Part shown: piece by piece, positions 5,477 through 8,147 of the stretch | Numbering within the stretch: the first letter of the stretch is position 1 | How the letters are laid out: each line of letters starts with the position of its first letter | From: an uncultured Dokdonia sp. | GTDB taxonomy: Bacteria > Bacteroidota > Bacteroidia > Flavobacteriales > Flavobacteriaceae | NCBI GenBank assembly: GCA_937124495.1 | Contig: CAKZKZ010000172.1 | Coordinates: 1 to 8,147 of the forward strand | DNA length: 8,147 nucleotides | Direction: 5' to 3' | Notes under the pieces: generated by a model | What the model was told of the DNA's origin: nothing | Database searches by the model: none | The model's input: the letters and a program-made list of their open reading frames with translations, nothing else | Program-made: the position numbers and the translations under genes

Positions 5477-7600
5477 ATGAAAAATCTATTTCTTGTAGTA
5501 CTAATTGCTTTAAGTGTTACCGCTAATGCACAATTATTTGTAGAGCCTACAACCACTGATGCATCATTTATATACGTAAATGACACGTATATATATGTTG
5601 AAAAAGATGTAGAGCTTGAAACGAATAGTGTAACGGGTATAAATAACATCAATATACCTAGCATATTATTACGTAATGGGTCTCAGCTATTACAAGGCCC
5701 CTCTACAGGTTCTGATGAGCTCAATAAAGGGACGGGAATCGTGTCTGTATATCAAGAAGGTACTACAAATCAATATGATTATAACTTATGGGCTTCTCCT
5801 GTAGGTCTATCTTATCAATCTACTGGAGCCGTTGCAGCAGATGGAAACGGTTTATTTGCCTTTCAACCTTCATTTGTTTCTGGTGGAGTAAGTATACCAC
5901 AACAAGTTTTTTTCGTTCCTACAGGATCAGATCCTGAGACAACAAGTAATCCTGCACAAATTGGTGGAGGCTTTAATGGATCTGCTGCACCTAATCTCTT
6001 AAGAATTGCTTCGTTTTGGTTATATGGATATGAAGCTGGTAACTCGACCGCAGATTTTATTACTGTTCAAGATACAGGTACATTACCCGCAGGATTAGGA
6101 TTTACTATGAAAGGGGTCTCTGGTACCGATATGACAGATGCTGGAGATGGTATTGTAAATAATTTAGGCGTATTTGGAGATGGTCAAGGACAACGTATTG
6201 ATTTTAGAGGAAGACCAAACAGTGGCACTATTACAGCTACAGTTCTTCCAGATACACAAACTATCACGGGGAATCCATACCCATCTGCTTTAGATTTAAA
6301 TTATTTTCTATTACTAAATTCAGATTCTGGAACTTTCACTACAGAGACATTACCGAACGGAAATATCGTTAGCTTTACTGGGACAGATGTTACAGAAGGA
6401 ATGGCTTATTTTTGGGAAAGTGATCCAAATGCACAAACCCATTTTATAGAAGAATATCAAGCTGGGTATGGTGTATATTCTACTATGGGATTACTTGCAA
6501 CAGATGGAATGTACGTAGCTGCTCAATATTTTATGTATGATGAAGATGGAAATCAAATCGGAGGCTCAATAGGAAACGGAGATGCGACACTTAATAGAAG
6601 ATTCTCTCCTATAGGTCAAGGATTTATGGTAACAGGAGCTACAGGACAAACTACAGATACATTTACATTTACAAATGATATGAGAATCTTTGTAAAAGAA
6701 GGTAATAACTCCGACTTTAGAAATAATGAAGAATCCACAGAAAATGAAGTGGTAGAAGCTGTGGGCGTAGGCACATATTATGAAGATATCAATAATTTCC
6801 CTACTTTTTCGCAATTCAAAATAGGAATCAACATTAATGACACATACGGTCGCGAACTTGGCGTTGGTATTCTTGATCACGCAACAATAGGTTTTGACAA
6901 AGCAATGGATGGTAAAAGTGCCGGCTCACAATCTACAGATATTACTTTTTCAATAAATGAACAAGATCAATATGTAATCAATGCGGTTCCAAATGATGAA
7001 TATCAAGCATTACAATTAGCCATAAACGCAGAAACACCTTCAGAATTTAGATTTAGAGCTAGAGACATCATAGACTTTAATTATGAAGGAATCTTCTTAT
7101 TTGATACACTTACAGAGATTTATTATGATATTCAAAATGAGAGTACTCTTATACAATTACCCGCTGGAGAATATCCAAAAAGATTTGAAATTCGTTTTAC
7201 TAGAGAAGTAGAAGAAGATACTGACACTACTGAAGAGGAGGAAGAAGAAGAAGAAGAAGAAGAGACTACTACTGAAGAAGAAACTGAATGGGAAGAAGAG
7301 TCTCAATGGGAAGAAGAAACATTAGGTGTAGATATTCCAGAAAGTACGTTAGAATCTCTTACAGTCTTTCAAAATAATAATGAAAATCAATTAGAGATCA
7401 GCAACCCTAATAGTATTGCATTAGCAAACGTTATGTTATTTGACATGACTGGGAAGCAAATTTTTCTACATCAAAACTTAGGTAATAAAAGTGTATATAC
7501 ATTTCCAACAAGCAATCTAAGCACAGGAATATATGTAGTAACTTTTGTTACTGATGACGGTCTTACAAAGTCTCGTAAAATAAGTATCACAAATAGATAA
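5477..7600 (+). CDS. Secreted or cell-surface protein with T9SS type A C-terminal sorting domain
   Basis: The 707-residue protein begins with a Sec signal peptide, MKNLFLVVLIALSVTANA, with cleavage expected before Q19. The C-terminal 83 residues (625-707) form a type A T9SS sorting domain: a short LTVFQNNNENQLEI strand, then VMLFDMTGKQIF, LSTGIYVVTFVTDDG and a basic end, SRKISITNR. This directs export across the outer membrane by the gliding-associated type IX system and usually removal of the domain. The body carries motifs that recur in large flavobacterial surface proteins: DYNLWASPVG (101-110), ITGNPYPSALDLN (263-275), YFWES (311-315) and GQGFMVTG (380-387). No enzyme active site is recognisable. 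Just before the sorting domain is an acidic linker (about 578-615) with eleven consecutive glutamates at 586-596. It is followed by DUF2752 after 11 bp, so the two are probably co-transcribed. Confidence 0.92.
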   Translation: MKNLFLVVLIALSVTANAQLFVEPTTTDASFIYVNDTYIYVEKDVELETNSVTGINNINIPSILLRNGSQLLQGPSTGSDELNKGTGIVSVYQEGTTNQYDYNLWASPVGLSYQSTGAVAADGNGLFAFQPSFVSGGVSIPQQVFFVPTGSDPETTSNPAQIGGGFNGSAAPNLLRIASFWLYGYEAGNSTADFITVQDTGTLPAGLGFTMKGVSGTDMTDAGDGIVNNLGVFGDGQGQRIDFRGRPNSGTITATVLPDTQTITGNPYPSALDLNYFLLLNSDSGTFTTETLPNGNIVSFTGTDVTEGMAYFWESDPNAQTHFIEEYQAGYGVYSTMGLLATDGMYVAAQYFMYDEDGNQIGGSIGNGDATLNRRFSPIGQGFMVTGATGQTTDTFTFTNDMRIFVKEGNNSDFRNNEESTENEVVEAVGVGTYYEDINNFPTFSQFKIGININDTYGRELGVGILDHATIGFDKAMDGKSAGSQSTDITFSINEQDQYVINAVPNDEYQALQLAINAETPSEFRFRARDIIDFNYEGIFLFDTLTEIYYDIQNESTLIQLPAGEYPKRFEIRFTREVEEDTDTTEEEEEEEEEEETTTEEETEWEEESQWEEETLGVDIPESTLESLTVFQNNNENQLEISNPNSIALANVMLFDMTGKQIFLHQNLGNKSVYTFPTSNLSTGIYVVTFVTDDGLTKSRKISITNR
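7232..7264 (+). repeat. GAA/GAG trinucleotide tract encoding eleven glutamates
   Basis: Eleven glutamate codons run in frame, including seven uninterrupted GAA triplets at 7241-7261. The tract lies in the linker just upstream of the T9SS sorting domain. Changes in triplet number would keep the frame, so the linker could vary in length between strains. Confidence 0.85.
7286..7321 (+). repeat. 18-bp imperfect tandem duplication (EWEEES / QWEEET)
   Basis: Two adjacent 18-bp units, 7286-7303 and 7304-7321, agree at 14 of 18 positions around the core AATGGGAAGAAGA. They encode EWEEES and QWEEET, continuing the acidic linker with two evenly spaced tryptophans. Confidence 0.7.
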
Positions 7601-7611
7601 TAAGTACTCCC

Positions 7612-7887
7612 ATGGAGGAATATATGCTACCATGCCTAAATAAAAAGTATTTAGGATTTGAATGTATGGGTTGCGGAATACAGCGTTCTATATCATTACT
7701 ACTCAAAGGTGAATTTATTGACGCATTTTATATGTACCCAGGAATCTATCCATTGATAGGCTTATTGGGCTTTTTAGTCATAAATCAATTTACAACTTTA
7801 AAGTATGCTAATAAAGCTATTATTTTTTTAGCTATATTAACAGTCTCAACGATCATTATAAGTTTTTTGATCAAAACTTTACACTAA
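7612..7887 (+). CDS. DUF2752 small membrane protein
   Basis: This 91-residue protein has the DUF2752 signature: a cysteine at 8 in LPCLNKKYLGFEC, followed by C18-M-G-C21-G and the IQRS motif (23-26). Two hydrophobic membrane segments are visible, near 42-59 and 69-88. The molecular function of the family is not known to me; the cysteine pair suggests metal binding or redox chemistry at the membrane face. ATG at 7612 is used here. The second ATG at 7624 is preceded by GGAGG (7614-7618) with a 5-nt gap, a good Shine-Dalgarno match, although Bacteroidota rarely rely on one. The gene starts 11 bp after the T9SS protein and ends 26 bp before the CCC-motif gene, so all three likely form one transcript. 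Confidence 0.85.
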   Translation: MEEYMLPCLNKKYLGFECMGCGIQRSISLLLKGEFIDAFYMYPGIYPLIGLLGFLVINQFTTLKYANKAIIFLAILTVSTIIISFLIKTLH

Positions 7888-7913
7888 TTAACTAACGAAC
7901 CAAAACACAAATT

Positions 7914-8147
7914 ATGGAACAACAAAAATTACCTAATGGAGTATTAGCAATTATATTAAGTATTGTAGCATTGTTATGTTGTTGTATTGGAGGTATTGGA
8001 TTTATACCAGCTGGGATTGCGTACTTTTTAGCTAGTAAATCTGAAAAAATGGGGCTAGAAAACCCAGATCAATATGATAATCATAGCCAAATAAAAACAG
8101 CTAAAAACCTTTCTAAAAGCTCGCCTCCTCGGCGAGCTTTTTTGTTT
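7914..8147 (+). CDS. CCC-motif membrane protein, open at the window edge and apparently truncated
   Basis: This gene reads MEQQKLPNGVLAIILSIVAL-LCCC, with three consecutive cysteines at 22-24. One hydrophobic hairpin-like stretch follows to about residue 40, then SKSEKMGLENPDQYDN. This matches the N-terminal half of the flavobacterial CCC-motif membrane protein family, often found next to DUF2752 genes (family recall). In relatives, a second membrane helix follows the QIKTAK segment. Here QIKTAK (59-64) is followed by NLSKSSPPRRAFLF, and those last codons are the arms of a terminator hairpin. No in-frame stop occurs before the window ends after 78 codons. Either the gene lost its 3' half or a small frameshift hides a stop: a TAA in the overlapping frame lies at 8102-8104. 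The function is unknown. It is the last gene of the T9SS protein-DUF2752 run. Confidence 0.75.
   Translation, partial: MEQQKLPNGVLAIILSIVALLCCCIGGIGFIPAGIAYFLASKSEKMGLENPDQYDNHSQIKTAKNLSKSSPPRRAFLF
8115..8147 (+). terminator. Strong rho-independent terminator closing the T9SS protein-DUF2752-CCC operon
   Basis: AAAAGCTCGCC (8115-8125) and GGCGAGCTTTT (8131-8141) form a perfect 11-bp stem with a 5-nt loop. The stem is GC-rich near the loop. The T-rich tail runs TTTTTTG from 8138. It overlaps the open frame of the CCC-motif gene. Confidence 0.9.

Noticed and set aside
6566..6880. Open frame of 104 codons on the minus strand, Cys-rich
   Set aside because: It is antisense to the T9SS protein with no independent promoter or family motif; its cysteines reflect the complement of common codons.

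Overview
The window looks like chromosomal DNA from a marine member of the Flavobacteriaceae (Bacteroidota). The base composition is AT-rich. There is a large TonB-dependent receptor, a protein with a C-terminal type IX secretion (T9SS) sorting domain, and a lipoprotein with acidic residues right after the lipidated cysteine. Several upstream regions carry the TAnnTTTG -7 element of this phylum and lack Shine-Dalgarno sequences. Two copies of a TTTCGCGAAAGCG palindrome are present. From memory, this motif is frequent in Dokdonia-like flavobacteria, so a relative of that group is a guess, not a demonstration.

Layout from left to right: (1) bases 2-1999, plus strand, the 3' part of a TonB-dependent outer-membrane receptor cut by the window edge. 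(2) 2026-2553, minus strand, a PaiA-like GNAT acetyltransferase that converges on the receptor. (3) 2554-2602, a short gap holding a degenerate palindrome copy and part of a terminator. (4) 2603-3766, minus strand, a cysteine desulfurase whose terminator overlaps its stop codon. (5) 3767-3871, a divergent promoter region. (6) 3872-4801, plus strand, an Asp-rich, probably surface-exposed lipoprotein. (7) 4803-5363, minus strand, an Smr-domain protein converging on the lipoprotein with a single base between the stop codons; it contains a perfect 20-bp palindrome in its reading frame. (8) 5364-5476, a second divergent promoter region. (9) 5477 to the right edge, plus strand, a likely operon of a 707-residue T9SS cargo protein, a small DUF2752 membrane protein and a CCC-motif membrane protein, closed by a strong rho-independent terminator.

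Most genes are ordinary flavobacterial genes for envelope function or housekeeping. I found no CRISPR array, defence cassette, transposase, tRNA or rRNA. The most informative oddities are as follows. The palindrome is embedded in the smr gene. The last gene runs into a terminator hairpin with no in-frame stop and appears to lack its second membrane segment. A well-formed promoter overlaps the upstream-most smr start and moves the likely start downstream. A GAA-repeat acidic linker sits just before the T9SS sorting domain. I do not see strong evidence for a wholly new multi-gene system.
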